Shown here: in pieces, positions 34,042 through 42,349 of the stretch
How the letters are laid out: each line of letters starts with the position of its first letter
How positions within the stretch are numbered: position 1 is the stretch's first letter
Program-made: the position numbers and the translations under genes
Source: Angelobacter sp036557225
Lineage (GTDB): Bacteria; Acidobacteriota; Terriglobia; Terriglobales; Acidobacteriaceae
Reading direction: 5' to 3'
Length of the DNA stretch: 64,000 bases
NCBI GenBank assembly: GCA_036557225.1
Contig: DATBHX010000142.1
Coordinates: 1-64,000 of the forward strand
Notes under the pieces: generated by a model
The model's database searches: none
What the model was told of the DNA's origin: nothing
What the model saw: only the letters and a program-made list of their open reading frames with translations

Positions 34042-34758
34042 TTACATGTGGAACTGGACTTTAATCGTGGTCTCCACTTCCACCGGCTCACCATTCAGCA
34101 CGTAGGGTTTGTACCTCCACTGCCGTACGGCATCCAGAGCAGCCTGAATGAGAATTGGATGCCCGCTGAGCGCATGAAGGTTTTCAACGGTTCCGTTTTT
34201 GCTGATGGTGGCCTGCAATACCACGTCACCCTGGATATGGGCGATGCGTGCCATCTGCGGATACTGTGGGCTGGGCGCGTTCAGCTTCAAACCTTCCACC
34301 ACGCCGGAAGAAACCTTCAACTTTTGCGGTGTCGCCACCTTAGGCGGCGGTGCAGCCGATCCGATCAGGCCTCCGATCACTCCGCCCGTCGAACCGCCCG
34401 GGACTCCGCCAACAACTCCGCCGACCACGCCCGTGCTGGGCGCCGGCGCTTCTTCTTCCTTGATCATCTGAACTTTTTTGGGAATCTTGTTCGGCGTACG
34501 CAGCGCGCCGTCCACAATCTCGCTGACCTTCTGCACATGCTGGATCTGGGGTGCTGCAGGCGGGGGCGGCGGGGGTGGGGGTGGGGGCGCTACCAGGAAG
34601 GTCGTCATCATCCCTTTGGGCAGGGCCTCGGTGAAAATCAACGGCAGCAATACAAGAAATATACCGATACAAATTTGCACTGAGGTGGAGAGCAAAACCG
34701 TCCATTTCTGGTTGGTTTTAATCCTGCCTCCGGATTCCATTAGGCTGTCTTCAAACAT
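34042..34758 (-). CDS. tonB: TonB-like energy transducer with polyproline tract
   Basis: 238 residues from ATG at 34758 (MFEDSLMESGG; the open frame runs to 34836), with GGAGAAGAGG just upstream. One N-terminal membrane anchor (WTVLLSTSVQICIGIFLVLL), then about ten consecutive prolines (near 59-69), a Gly/Val-rich linker, and a C-terminal TonB domain (TISKNGTVENLHALSGHPIL, AVRQWRYKPYVLNGEPVEV). It should span the periplasm and pull on TonB-dependent outer-membrane receptors. Precedes exbB-exbD-exbD-TPR. The Pro run is encoded by C-tracts whose complement is a strong G-quadruplex motif. Confidence 0.88.
   Translation of the reverse strand: MFEDSLMESGGRIKTNQKWTVLLSTSVQICIGIFLVLLPLIFTEALPKGMMTTFLVAPPPPPPPPPPAAPQIQHVQKVSEIVDGALRTPNKIPKKVQMIKEEEAPAPSTGVVGGVVGGVPGGSTGGVIGGLIGSAAPPPKVATPQKLKVSSGVVEGLKLNAPSPQYPQMARIAHIQGDVVLQATISKNGTVENLHALSGHPILIQAALDAVRQWRYKPYVLNGEPVEVETTIKVQFHM
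34562..34587 (+). other. G-quadruplex motif inside the tonB-like gene
   Basis: Four runs of five G on the plus strand (34562-66, 34571-75, 34577-81, 34583-87) separated by CGGC, T and T. This is the template strand of the polyproline codons. Confidence 0.7.
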
Positions 34759-34860
34759 GCCTCTTCTCCAATCAGGGGGACTCTTCGATAAGTTATTTGG
34801 ACACCGGGACCGCCTAATTTGCTCCCGCAAAAACACCGAAAACAGGAAAAAAATTTCGGC

Positions 34861-36081
34861 CTATACCTTGACCCGAACCTTGCCTTTATTCCCCTGGGCC
34901 GGCAGGGCCATTGCGCCGGCTCCGGACCGCTTGGCTCGCCACTCCGTATACGCCACAAGCATGGGGGCCGCCACAGCGATCGACGAATATGTACCTATTA
35001 AGATGCCGACCACCAGGGCAAAGGAGAACCCGTGAAGTACTTCCCCGCCAAAAAGATACAACGAGAGCACCGTCAGAAATGTCAGGCCGGAAGTCAGAAT
35101 CGTCCGGCTCAGTGTCTGATTAATGCTCCTGTTTACGATCTCCGCCAGGCTTTCCCGCCGCATAATCTTCACGTTCTCGCGAATGCGGTCGAACACCACG
35201 ATGGTGTCGTTCATGGAATAGCCGACCAGGGTTAGAATCGCGGCGATAACAGTAAGCGTTATCTCCTGATTCGTCAAGGAGAAAGCTCCTACGGTGATTA
35301 AGGTATCGTGAAAACAGGCCACCACCGCGGCCGCGCCGTAGATCAGCTCAAAACGGAACCACAGGTACACCAGCATCGCCGCCATGGAGAAGCCCACCGC
35401 CAGCGCAGCCTGCTTTCTCAGCTGGCCTCCCACCTGCGGCCCGACAATATAACCGCCGCGCACGCCGAAATTACCGGCATAAAAATCCTGCTTCAGGGCA
35501 TCGATCACCGGGTCCGGCACTGTGCCTTTCAGCTCGTCCAGGCTTTTCAGAATGCCGCCCTTCACTTTGTCGCGCACGTCCAGGATCTGCCGCGCATAAC
35601 GCTCGTAATCCGCCGGTGCGGCATGCGTGGGATCTCTCTTCACCAGCGCATCTCGTACCGCCACCAGCCCGATCTTGTCGCTATTGTTGATGTTCAGCTT
35701 GTCCGGAACAGGATTGGTATCGAGCGCAGCAATGATCTCGTTCTTGCCCTTATCGAGCTCGGCTTCGTTGGTTTCCTTCAGGTCGAGCTTGATCGCCACT
35801 TCATTGCTGCCGCTCTCGCCGTATCTCTGGATTACGGCGTTGTGCAGCCCTGCTTTATCCAGAGCAGCGCGGACGGCGTTGTTGTCCGGCGGTCCGGCAA
35901 ATTTCACGTAGACCAGCGTGCCGCCACGAAAATCCACTCCGAGCGGTACCCACTGACCTCTGCTGCCGTAATGGCCAGCAAACATGGAAATAATGCCGGC
36001 CACGCTGAAGATCGCTGAAAAGGCGAGGAAGTACCATTTCTTGCCCAGAAAATCGATGTTGGTATTGCGAAAAAATTCCAC
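34861..36081 (-). CDS. secF: protein translocase subunit SecF
   Basis: 406 residues. TM1 near 18-36, signature GVDFRGGTLVYVKFAG (~49-64), a large periplasmic insert of ~150 residues (longer than in E. coli, 323 aa total), and the five-helix export domain with GYSMNDTIVVFDRIREN near 290-306. SecDF uses the proton gradient to pull proteins from the SecYEG channel. Starts 19 bp after secD ends; same operon. Confidence 0.95.
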   Translation of the reverse strand: MEFFRNTNIDFLGKKWYFLAFSAIFSVAGIISMFAGHYGSRGQWVPLGVDFRGGTLVYVKFAGPPDNNAVRAALDKAGLHNAVIQRYGESGSNEVAIKLDLKETNEAELDKGKNEIIAALDTNPVPDKLNINNSDKIGLVAVRDALVKRDPTHAAPADYERYARQILDVRDKVKGGILKSLDELKGTVPDPVIDALKQDFYAGNFGVRGGYIVGPQVGGQLRKQAALAVGFSMAAMLVYLWFRFELIYGAAAVVACFHDTLITVGAFSLTNQEITLTVIAAILTLVGYSMNDTIVVFDRIRENVKIMRRESLAEIVNRSINQTLSRTILTSGLTFLTVLSLYLFGGEVLHGFSFALVVGILIGTYSSIAVAAPMLVAYTEWRAKRSGAGAMALPAQGNKGKVRVKV

Positions 36082-36100
36082 TTTGTTTTGACCTTTTGAA

Positions 36101-37720
36101 CTAGATGCTCAGCGCCGCACCACGTGTCTTGCGGCTCAGAACAGCGTCGAAAATTACGCGGGAGACAAAAACCGCGGTAAACAGATTGGCCAACAGGCCG
36201 AAAATCAGCGTGAGACCAAAGCCGCTCACCGGCCCGGTACCCACAAAGAACAGGATCACCGCCGAAACAATCGTGGTCACGTGCGTGTCCAGAATCGTGG
36301 TCCAGGCGCGAGCAAATCCCTGGTCCACTGCGGCTGCCGGAGCTTTGCCGTGGCGCAGCTCCTCGCGGATACGCTCAAAAATCAGCACGTTGGAATCCAC
36401 GCCCATACCGACGGTAAGAATCACGCCTGCGATGCCCGGCAGCGTTAGTACTGCGCCGAAAAAGCCCATGAAGCCCAGCAGGATCACCAGGTTCAGAATC
36501 AGCGCCAGGTTGGCGTTGATCCCGGCGCCGCGATAGTAAACGAACATAAAGATCATGACCGCCAACATTCCGGCGATCGCCGCTTTCACGCCCGAGCGGA
36601 TCGAATCGGCGCCCAGCGAAGGCCCTACCGTACTCTCGGTGAGGTAATGCAGGCTGGCCGGCAGAGCGCCGGAACGCAGCAGCATGGCCAGGTCTTTCGC
36701 GCTTTCCGGAGTAAAGCTGCCGAAGATCTCGCCGCTGTCGGAAATCTGCCCTTCGATGCCGGGCGCGGAAATGACCTGGTTATCCAGCACAATGGCCAAG
36801 TTCGCCGGATCAGGACCGCTCTTCAGATGGGCCCCGGTAAAGGCGGCAAACTTTTTCGCTGGTTCGGGATTCAGATAGAAATTCACTACCGGTTCGTTCG
36901 TGGTTGACCTGGTCCCTTCGCGCGCATCACGGATATCCATGCCGCTTACGACCGAAGTTTTTGAAACCAGATACACTGCGTCGCCGTGCCCGTTCCTGTC
37001 CGGCTTGCCCGGCAGCAACACCATGTTCGGCGGAATGACGCCGCCTAGCTGCTGCATGGCCGCCTGTTGGCTCGGATAGCTGCCGCGCGATTCCCGCAGC
37101 TCCAGACGCGCGGTGGACTTAATAATCTCCTTCACCCGTCCCGGGTCATCGACGCCCGGCAGTTGCACCAGAATCTGGTTTTCTCCCAGCCCGTTTTTCT
37201 GGATCAAAGGCTCGCTCACGCCCAGCGCATCCACGCGATTGCGGATGGCTTCAATTGACTTGTCCAGCGTGTCTGACTTCAACTGCGCGATCTGCTCCGG
37301 CTTGAGGGTGAGGACCTGCGAATTGTCAGCTCCCTGGGTCTGGGCAAACTCCGGCAGCTTGCTCTGCACGATATCGCGCACCTGCGTGCTTGAATCCGGG
37401 AGCAGCCCCTTGATCACCACTTTCTCCGGCTGGTTCGGATCAGGCTTGCTGATGTCGGCATAGGTGATTCGCGCCTTACTGAATTCGTCTCTCAGGATCT
37501 CAATCGCCCGGTCGCTCTCGGCGTTGATCGCGTCGCTTACCTGTACCTGCAGGATCAGGTGCGTTCCACCCTTAAGGTCCAGGCCCAGATGAATGTTCTT
37601 GAGCACCGCTTCTTTCAGGCCATCGCCTGAGAGAGACCCTGGAATGCCAAAAATGCCGTAGAGAAACACCAGCAGGGTGCCGATAATAACTGCGAGTTTG
37701 ATCAATAAATTTTTCTGCAT
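36101..37720 (-). CDS. secD: protein translocase subunit SecD
   Basis: 539 residues. N-terminal TM helix (LAVIIGTLLVFLYGIFGIP), signature HLGLDLKGGTHLILQV near 45-60, periplasmic P1 domain, and a C-terminal membrane domain with GMGVDSNVLIFERIREEL and WTTILDTHVTTIVSA. Works with SecF and YajC in the holo-translocon. Ten bp separate yajC and secD. Order yajC-secD-secF is the classic one. Confidence 0.96.
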   Translation of the reverse strand: MQKNLLIKLAVIIGTLLVFLYGIFGIPGSLSGDGLKEAVLKNIHLGLDLKGGTHLILQVQVSDAINAESDRAIEILRDEFSKARITYADISKPDPNQPEKVVIKGLLPDSSTQVRDIVQSKLPEFAQTQGADNSQVLTLKPEQIAQLKSDTLDKSIEAIRNRVDALGVSEPLIQKNGLGENQILVQLPGVDDPGRVKEIIKSTARLELRESRGSYPSQQAAMQQLGGVIPPNMVLLPGKPDRNGHGDAVYLVSKTSVVSGMDIRDAREGTRSTTNEPVVNFYLNPEPAKKFAAFTGAHLKSGPDPANLAIVLDNQVISAPGIEGQISDSGEIFGSFTPESAKDLAMLLRSGALPASLHYLTESTVGPSLGADSIRSGVKAAIAGMLAVMIFMFVYYRGAGINANLALILNLVILLGFMGFFGAVLTLPGIAGVILTVGMGVDSNVLIFERIREELRHGKAPAAAVDQGFARAWTTILDTHVTTIVSAVILFFVGTGPVSGFGLTLIFGLLANLFTAVFVSRVIFDAVLSRKTRGAALSI

Positions 37721-37730
37721 TTTCTAAACG

Positions 37731-38063
37731 TCACTTCTCTTGTGATTTCTTTTCTTCTTCATCGCGATTGATCGAAACGATCGAGGTCTTCATCACTTCC
37801 AGCCGAAGATTGTCCGGAGGCACGCGCAGATGAATGGTATCGTCCTTGAGCGCGATCACCGAGCCCCGTATGCCGCCGCTGGTGGTGACCCGGTCGCCGG
37901 TCTTCAGGCCGCCCAGCACTTCCTGCCAGCGCTTGGTCTTGCGCTGCTGGAAATAAAACGTGGCAAAGATAAACAGCAACGGAAGCAGCAGGAACATGAT
38001 CATACCGCCGCCCGCAGCTCCGCCCACCTGCAACAGAAACATCATGATCGTTTTTTGCATCAT
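37731..38063 (-). CDS. yajC: preprotein translocase accessory subunit YajC
   Basis: 110 residues from ATG at 38063 (MMQKTIMMFLLQVGG). One TM helix (MIMFLLLPLLFIFATFYF) then QQRKTKRWQEVLGGLKTGDRVTTSGGIRGSV, the characteristic YajC cytosolic domain. Part of SecDF-YajC. Preceded by a 167-bp spacer to tgt, so tgt-yajC co-transcription is possible as in many bacteria. Confidence 0.95.
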   Translation of the reverse strand: MMQKTIMMFLLQVGGAAGGGMIMFLLLPLLFIFATFYFQQRKTKRWQEVLGGLKTGDRVTTSGGIRGSVIALKDDTIHLRVPPDNLRLEVMKTSIVSINRDEEEKKSQEK

Positions 38064-38230
38064 TCCAAGATTGCCTTCACTTGAGCGCAAACGCCCGCAC
38101 TCGACAGCGAGGGAAGCGACACCCTGATTTGTACCGCTGATTGAATTCCGCCCGGGCCTCCGGCAAACATGGCCTGCTTGATACCGGAGTTTTTCGGAGG
38201 GTTTTCCTTTTGACGCCGAATCAGGGGCGC

Positions 38231-39478
38231 TCAGGCCAAGGACGCACTTCCTCGCAGCATTCCTGAGAGGTCCCCAAGCTCTATAGCATGACGTACGGAC
38301 CGCATGGTGTCAAGGTAGAACGCCAGATTGTGAATCGTGTTTAACACCGCCGCCAGCGGCTCCTGAGAGACGAACAGATGACGCAAGTAGGCCCGCGTAT
38401 AGCGCCCGCAGACCCGGCATCCGCACCGCGGATCGGGCGGCAACTGGTCCTGCGCATAACGTGCATTCTTGATGTTCATTCGTCCCTCTGAGGTAAACAG
38501 CAAACCGTGCCGTGCCGCTCGCGTCGGCAGCACGCAGTCCATCATGTCCACTCCCATGGCCGCGTATTGAACAATCTCCTCCGGATACCCCACACCCATG
38601 ACATAGCGCGGCTTGTCCTTTGGCAGGATCTCCAGCGCTGCTGCAATCATCTCCATCGTCTTTGTCCGTGACTCCCCGACACTTAATCCCCCAATCGCGT
38701 ATCCAGGAAATCCGATCTCTACGGTCCGCTCCGCCGACTCACGCCTTAGATCGCCGTACATCCCGCCTTGAACGATGCCGAATAACGAAGGCATGGTGGG
38801 CCGCTGCTCCTGGTAGTTTTGTCCCCCGATTTCAACGATTCCGGGCGATTTCGGCGATTCTCCAAAGTTCCGATCTCCCGACCTCCCGATCACCCGATCT
38901 CCCGATTCCGTCCACGGGCACTCCCTCTTGTGCGCCTCAAAATACTTCTTCGATCTCCGCGCCCACCTGAGCGTCAGCTCCATCGACTCCCGCGCCCGCT
39001 CCTTCTCCGCCGGATGCTCCGTGCACTCATCAAAAGCCATCACAATGTCCGCGCCCAGCGCGATCTGTATCTCCATCGATCGCTCCGGCGTAAACAAATG
39101 TGACGTGCCATCGATGTGCGAACGAAAACTCACGCCCTCTTCCGTCACCTTGCGCAGCTCGCTCAAGCTGAAAACCTGGAAGCCGCCGGAGTCGGTGAGC
39201 AACGCCCGCTCCCAGCTCATGAACCTGTGCAGCCCTCCCAGATTGCGCACCAGCTCATGCCCCGGCCGCAGATAGAGGTGATAGGTGTTCCCCAGAATGA
39301 TTTGCGCGCCCAGATGGTCGGAGCCGAGGTCTTCCAGAATGTCCTGCGGAACCGCTTTGACCGACCCAGCCGTTCCCACCGGCATAAAAGCAGGCGTCTC
39401 CACGTCACCGTGCGCAGTCGTGATCTGTGCCTGTCGCGCTGTACCGGCCTGAGCTTGAATCGTGAAAGGGAGTGTCAC
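38231..39478 (-). CDS. tgt: queuine tRNA-ribosyltransferase with an in-frame repeat insertion
   Basis: 415 residues (usual ~370-380). GTG start at 39478. It exchanges guanine 34 for preQ1 in GUN-anticodon tRNAs. Seen: ETPAFMPVGTAGSVK, LLTDSGGFQVFSL (Asp near 96), GIVQGGMYGDLRRESAE, GVDMMDCVLPTR (nucleophile Asp), and the zinc site CGCRVCGRYTRAYLRHL. Between EAHKREC (~185) and SLFGIVQGG (~231) a segment of ~40 residues is extra; its DNA is a dispersed GATCGGG repeat and falls in frame. This lies where other Tgt chains run straight on. Activity is likely but not certain. The motif following the nucleophile is PTRAARHG instead of PTRNARHG. Confidence 0.93.
   Translation of the reverse strand: MTLPFTIQAQAGTARQAQITTAHGDVETPAFMPVGTAGSVKAVPQDILEDLGSDHLGAQIILGNTYHLYLRPGHELVRNLGGLHRFMSWERALLTDSGGFQVFSLSELRKVTEEGVSFRSHIDGTSHLFTPERSMEIQIALGADIVMAFDECTEHPAEKERARESMELTLRWARRSKKYFEAHKRECPWTESGDRVIGRSGDRNFGESPKSPGIVEIGGQNYQEQRPTMPSLFGIVQGGMYGDLRRESAERTVEIGFPGYAIGGLSVGESRTKTMEMIAAALEILPKDKPRYVMGVGYPEEIVQYAAMGVDMMDCVLPTRAARHGLLFTSEGRMNIKNARYAQDQLPPDPRCGCRVCGRYTRAYLRHLFVSQEPLAAVLNTIHNLAFYLDTMRSVRHAIELGDLSGMLRGSASLA
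38824..38910. repeat. dispersed CCGATCTCCCGA repeat inside tgt
   Basis: CCGATTTCAACGATTCCGGG at the left and CCGATCTCCCGACCTCCCGA then CACCCGATCTCCCGATTCCG at the right: imperfect tandem repeats of CCGATCNCC. Related DNA: 7321-7372 and 57285-57378, both intergenic. Confidence 0.75.
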
Positions 39479-39500
39479 GCCTTACATGTTACTAGCTGGG

Positions 39501-39575
39501 TGTCATCCCGAACGAACCGGGGTCCCCGCCGCGCGTTCTCTGCGCGGAGGGGTGGAGAAATGAGGGATCTGCTCT
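39501..39575. repeat. dispersed TCATCCCGA...GAGGGATC repeat
   Basis: TGTCATCCCGAACGAACCGG, hairpin core CCCCGCCGCGCG / CGCGGAGGGG, end TGAGGGATCTGC. Located between tgt and the DUF4349 gene (both minus). Confidence 0.65.
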
Positions 39576-39614
39576 GCGGCCGTTAAGGAAACACCACGCT
39601 TGTTCTTATCCCCG

Positions 39615-40883
39615 CTAAGCCTCTTGTTCCTGCCTCTTCTTCAATCCCGCCCGTACCTTCCGCCACAACCAACGTACAGGGAAGAACAGGATCGCCGCCC
39701 AGATCAGCAAACTTGGGCCCGACGAGAGCAGGAACAGGCCAACATCAATCAATCCTTCCACCACCGTGTTGTAGCCATCCACTGCGGCGTTGCGGAAGCG
39801 GCTTCCTGTTGAAGGTGGCGTGGCCTCCAGCTTCGCGTGATATTCCTCTTTGACGATCGCACTCAGCGTGGCAAAGGCAACCCGCTTGGTCAGTTCTTTC
39901 TTCTCCGCCTGCATCTGCTCGATCTCGCCGCGCACCCGGTCAATCTCGAGCTCCACCTTGAGCACGTCCGGCAGCTTGCCGGTGCGCGAGCGCAGGATCT
40001 CCGTCAATCGCTGCTCCGTGTGCTGCGCATTGGCCAGCCGCGCCGCCAGATCGACATACTGCTGCGTAACCTCTTCGCCGCCCTGCGCCTCATTCTCCAC
40101 CCGCCCCAGCTGCTTCAACTCCGCCAGCGCTGCATCCAGCTGCGGCGCAGGAATGCGCAGGGTCGCCGTCAGCGTGCGTCCAGAATCCGAGGGCGCGCTT
40201 ACGCTCAACTCCCCGATATAGCCATTGTGCCGCTTGAGAATCTCTTCCATCGCCGCGCGCGTCTGCTCAAACTCTTTGGCGACCAGCGTCAGCCCAGCCG
40301 TGCGGGCGATCATGGGAATTTCGGGGACGCCTTCCTTCAGTTCGTCGGCAACTTCATCGCCAGAAACACGATCTTCAGCTTTGGCTGCTTGAGGCTTGCC
40401 CGCTCCTCCCGATCCACCCGCAAGAGCCCCATTGTAGCCCTGCAGCGTCGCGGCCGGCTTGGGGGTCGCCGGATACACGTACGCGTCATCTCGCATCTCT
40501 TTCACAGGAAACCCCGGCCTCAGCCGGCTCACACCCGCCATCATGAATAACAAAGCCAGGACAACCCCGCCTCCGGCCCACGCCAACCCTCTCCGCGTCA
40601 GCAGCACGCTCCAGGCCAGGGGCTTGATTCGTTTTTTTGATTTTCTCGGAACGTCCTGTAATGCCGCCCGCAGCGCGATCGGCATTTCCTTTGCCGGCTC
40701 AAGCTCCTCAATCTCCCACGCCATCAACTCCTGCGACATCTTCCGCAGCTCCGCCGCCAGCTCCTGGCACTCTTCGCAACGCTCCATGTGGGCCGCTGCT
40801 TCCACGGCGCGGTCCGTCGCCAACTCACCATCCAGGTAGGCCATGAGTTCTTCGTGTTCGATTGGATGATTTTTTCTGCTCAT
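39615..40883 (-). CDS. zinc anti-sigma factor fused to DUF4349
   Basis: 422 residues. N-terminal zinc-binding anti-sigma domain (1-80) with HEELMAYLDGELATD and HMERCEECQ (H-x3-C-x2-C motif). A TM helix lies near 103-120 (GLAWAGGGVVLALLFMMAGV) and the rest is extracytoplasmic. This periplasmic part is a DUF4349 domain with a long coiled coil (~270-330; AARLANAQHTEQRLTEILRS, VELEIDRVRGEIEQMQAEKK) and ends in a second TM helix and a basic tail. ATG at 40883 overlaps the stop of the ECF sigma gene (ATGA). It should hold the sigma factor at the membrane and release it on an envelope signal sensed by DUF4349; that signal is unknown. Confidence 0.9.
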   Translation of the reverse strand: MSRKNHPIEHEELMAYLDGELATDRAVEAAAHMERCEECQELAAELRKMSQELMAWEIEELEPAKEMPIALRAALQDVPRKSKKRIKPLAWSVLLTRRGLAWAGGGVVLALLFMMAGVSRLRPGFPVKEMRDDAYVYPATPKPAATLQGYNGALAGGSGGAGKPQAAKAEDRVSGDEVADELKEGVPEIPMIARTAGLTLVAKEFEQTRAAMEEILKRHNGYIGELSVSAPSDSGRTLTATLRIPAPQLDAALAELKQLGRVENEAQGGEEVTQQYVDLAARLANAQHTEQRLTEILRSRTGKLPDVLKVELEIDRVRGEIEQMQAEKKELTKRVAFATLSAIVKEEYHAKLEATPPSTGSRFRNAAVDGYNTVVEGLIDVGLFLLSSGPSLLIWAAILFFPVRWLWRKVRAGLKKRQEQEA

Positions 40884-41437
40884 TTCACACCCTCGTCCTC
40901 GGCCGCCCTGGCTCCTCGCAACTTCTTTTTCGGTTCCAGAAGATCTTTGAGCGCCATCCTCGCGCGGAACAGCCGCGAGCGCACCGTGTTCACCGGCAGC
41001 CGCAGCACTTCAGCAATCTCGGCGTAGTTAAGCTGCTCATATTCGCGCAGCATCAGGATCTCCCGCTCGCCCGCTTCAAGCTTCTCCACGGCCTGCCGCA
41101 CCCAGACTTTCTCTTCGCTCGCGATCTCCCGCGTTGCCGCTTCATGTTCCGGCTCCAGTTGCGGCTCATTGCCGGAAAGCCTTCTTCGCTCTGCCGCCAG
41201 GAGTTTCAGCGCAATGCCATAAACGTAGGTTTTCACTAACGCGCGTGGCTCATACCGATATGCCGCGCGGATGACCGCCAGAAAAGTCTCCTGGGCCAGA
41301 TCTTCCGCGCGGTCCTTGCTCGCCAGCCTGCGACGGAAGAAGCCATACAACGGTTCGCGATAGCGGGCGAACAACTCCTCAAAGGCCTCGCGCGATCCGC
41401 GCTGGAACTCCAGCATCAACGCTTCGTCGCTGATCAT
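40880..41437 (-). CDS. ECF-type RNA polymerase sigma factor
   Basis: 185 residues from ATG at 41437 (a GTG at 41443 is an equal alternative). Sigma region 2 (~8-75; SREAFEELFARYREPLYGFF, DRAEDLAQETFLAV) and region 4 (~120-170; LREYEQLNYAEIAEVLRLPV then NTVRSRLFRARMALK helix-turn-helix). There is an unusually long linker between them. Transcribed with its membrane anti-sigma factor next door (overlap of 4 nt). Target genes unknown; ECF sigma factors usually autoregulate, but no motif could be checked. Confidence 0.92.
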   Translation of the reverse strand: MISDEALMLEFQRGSREAFEELFARYREPLYGFFRRRLASKDRAEDLAQETFLAVIRAAYRYEPRALVKTYVYGIALKLLAAERRRLSGNEPQLEPEHEAATREIASEEKVWVRQAVEKLEAGEREILMLREYEQLNYAEIAEVLRLPVNTVRSRLFRARMALKDLLEPKKKLRGARAAEDEGVK

Positions 41438-41561
41438 GGTCACCGCTTCACCGCCGTACGTTCGAACCTCGTCTATCTCTGTAATGTCTCAAGTAGAACG
41501 AAAGTTCCCGGAAATCTTTGCGAATTTCTGTTTAGGTGCAGAGTCCCGTTGTTTATTGAAT

Positions 41562-41630
41562 CGTCATCCCGACGGCCGTTAGGCGAGCGCGCGCCGTCAT
41601 CAGCGCGCGAGTAGGACGGAGGGACCTTGA
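41562..41630. repeat. dispersed TCATCCCGA...GAGGGACC repeat
   Basis: TCGTCATCCCGACGGCCGTT, hairpin core GAGCGCGCGCCGTCATCAGC, end GACGGAGGGACCTTGAG. Near-identical to the first half of 17860-17972, which is 24 kb away. Confidence 0.75.
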
Positions 41631-41650
41631 GCTTCGCCAACTGGCAGCCT

Positions 41651-42316
41651 TTAGGCCGTCGGGACGGCCCGTGCGGATTGGGCATCACCCCGCTCTACCC
41701 ACCACGCCATCAACGCGAGCACGAAGTAAAAGAACAAAGCCGTCACCGCTTCGCCACGGCCACTCGTCGGCTGAGGAAGAACGAACGTCCCGGCAAACTG
41801 GACGGCCGCCAGCACCGAGACAAAGCCAATCAGTCTGCCGCGGCGCGTCACCGTTCTCAGCAGCAAAACAAAACCGCCAAACAGCAGCGCCATTTCCAGA
41901 ACAAACTCAGGAATGCGATAGTTCCACAAACCAAAGCCCATCTTGCCCACGCTGTCATAAACCGCCAGATCGGGCCGGTGCACGATCAGGTCGAGAATCC
42001 AGTGTGAAAAAACGGCCGCCGCAAGAATCAATCCTGTCCGACGGCCGCGAAGCCTTGGCGCCAGCTGGCAGACCACGTACGCCATCGCCGACCAGCCCAG
42101 CGCGCCCACCAGGCTATGCGTATACGGCATGTAGTAAAGGTCCAGATCATTCGACGCGGTAAATCCGGGAACGATCCTCACCTTCTCAATCCCCACCAGC
42201 ACAAAAATGCCCCACAGCACATCCACGAACTGCACAGCAATAAACAGCAGCCACAGCGGCAGGCGCTTCTCTGCGGCGCGTCCGGCAAAACTCGCGCTGT
42301 AATGACCGATGAACAA
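41651..42316 (-). CDS. multi-pass membrane protein, YdjM/metal-dependent-hydrolase-like
   Basis: 221 residues with TTG start at 42316, supported by AGGGAG 5 nt away. About six to seven transmembrane helices. His/Asp-containing motifs at the membrane surface: YYMPYTHSLVGALGW (~65-80), FSHWILDLIVHRPD (~105-118). These resemble the YdjM/DUF457 family of putative membrane metal-dependent hydrolases. The tail (SARAVPTA) runs near the dispersed repeat. Function unproven. Confidence 0.78.
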   Translation of the reverse strand: MFIGHYSASFAGRAAEKRLPLWLLFIAVQFVDVLWGIFVLVGIEKVRIVPGFTASNDLDLYYMPYTHSLVGALGWSAMAYVVCQLAPRLRGRRTGLILAAAVFSHWILDLIVHRPDLAVYDSVGKMGFGLWNYRIPEFVLEMALLFGGFVLLLRTVTRRGRLIGFVSVLAAVQFAGTFVLPQPTSGRGEAVTALFFYFVLALMAWWVERGDAQSARAVPTA

Positions 42317-42349
42317 GACAGCTCCCTGGCCGATTCTCCGTGCAGCAAC

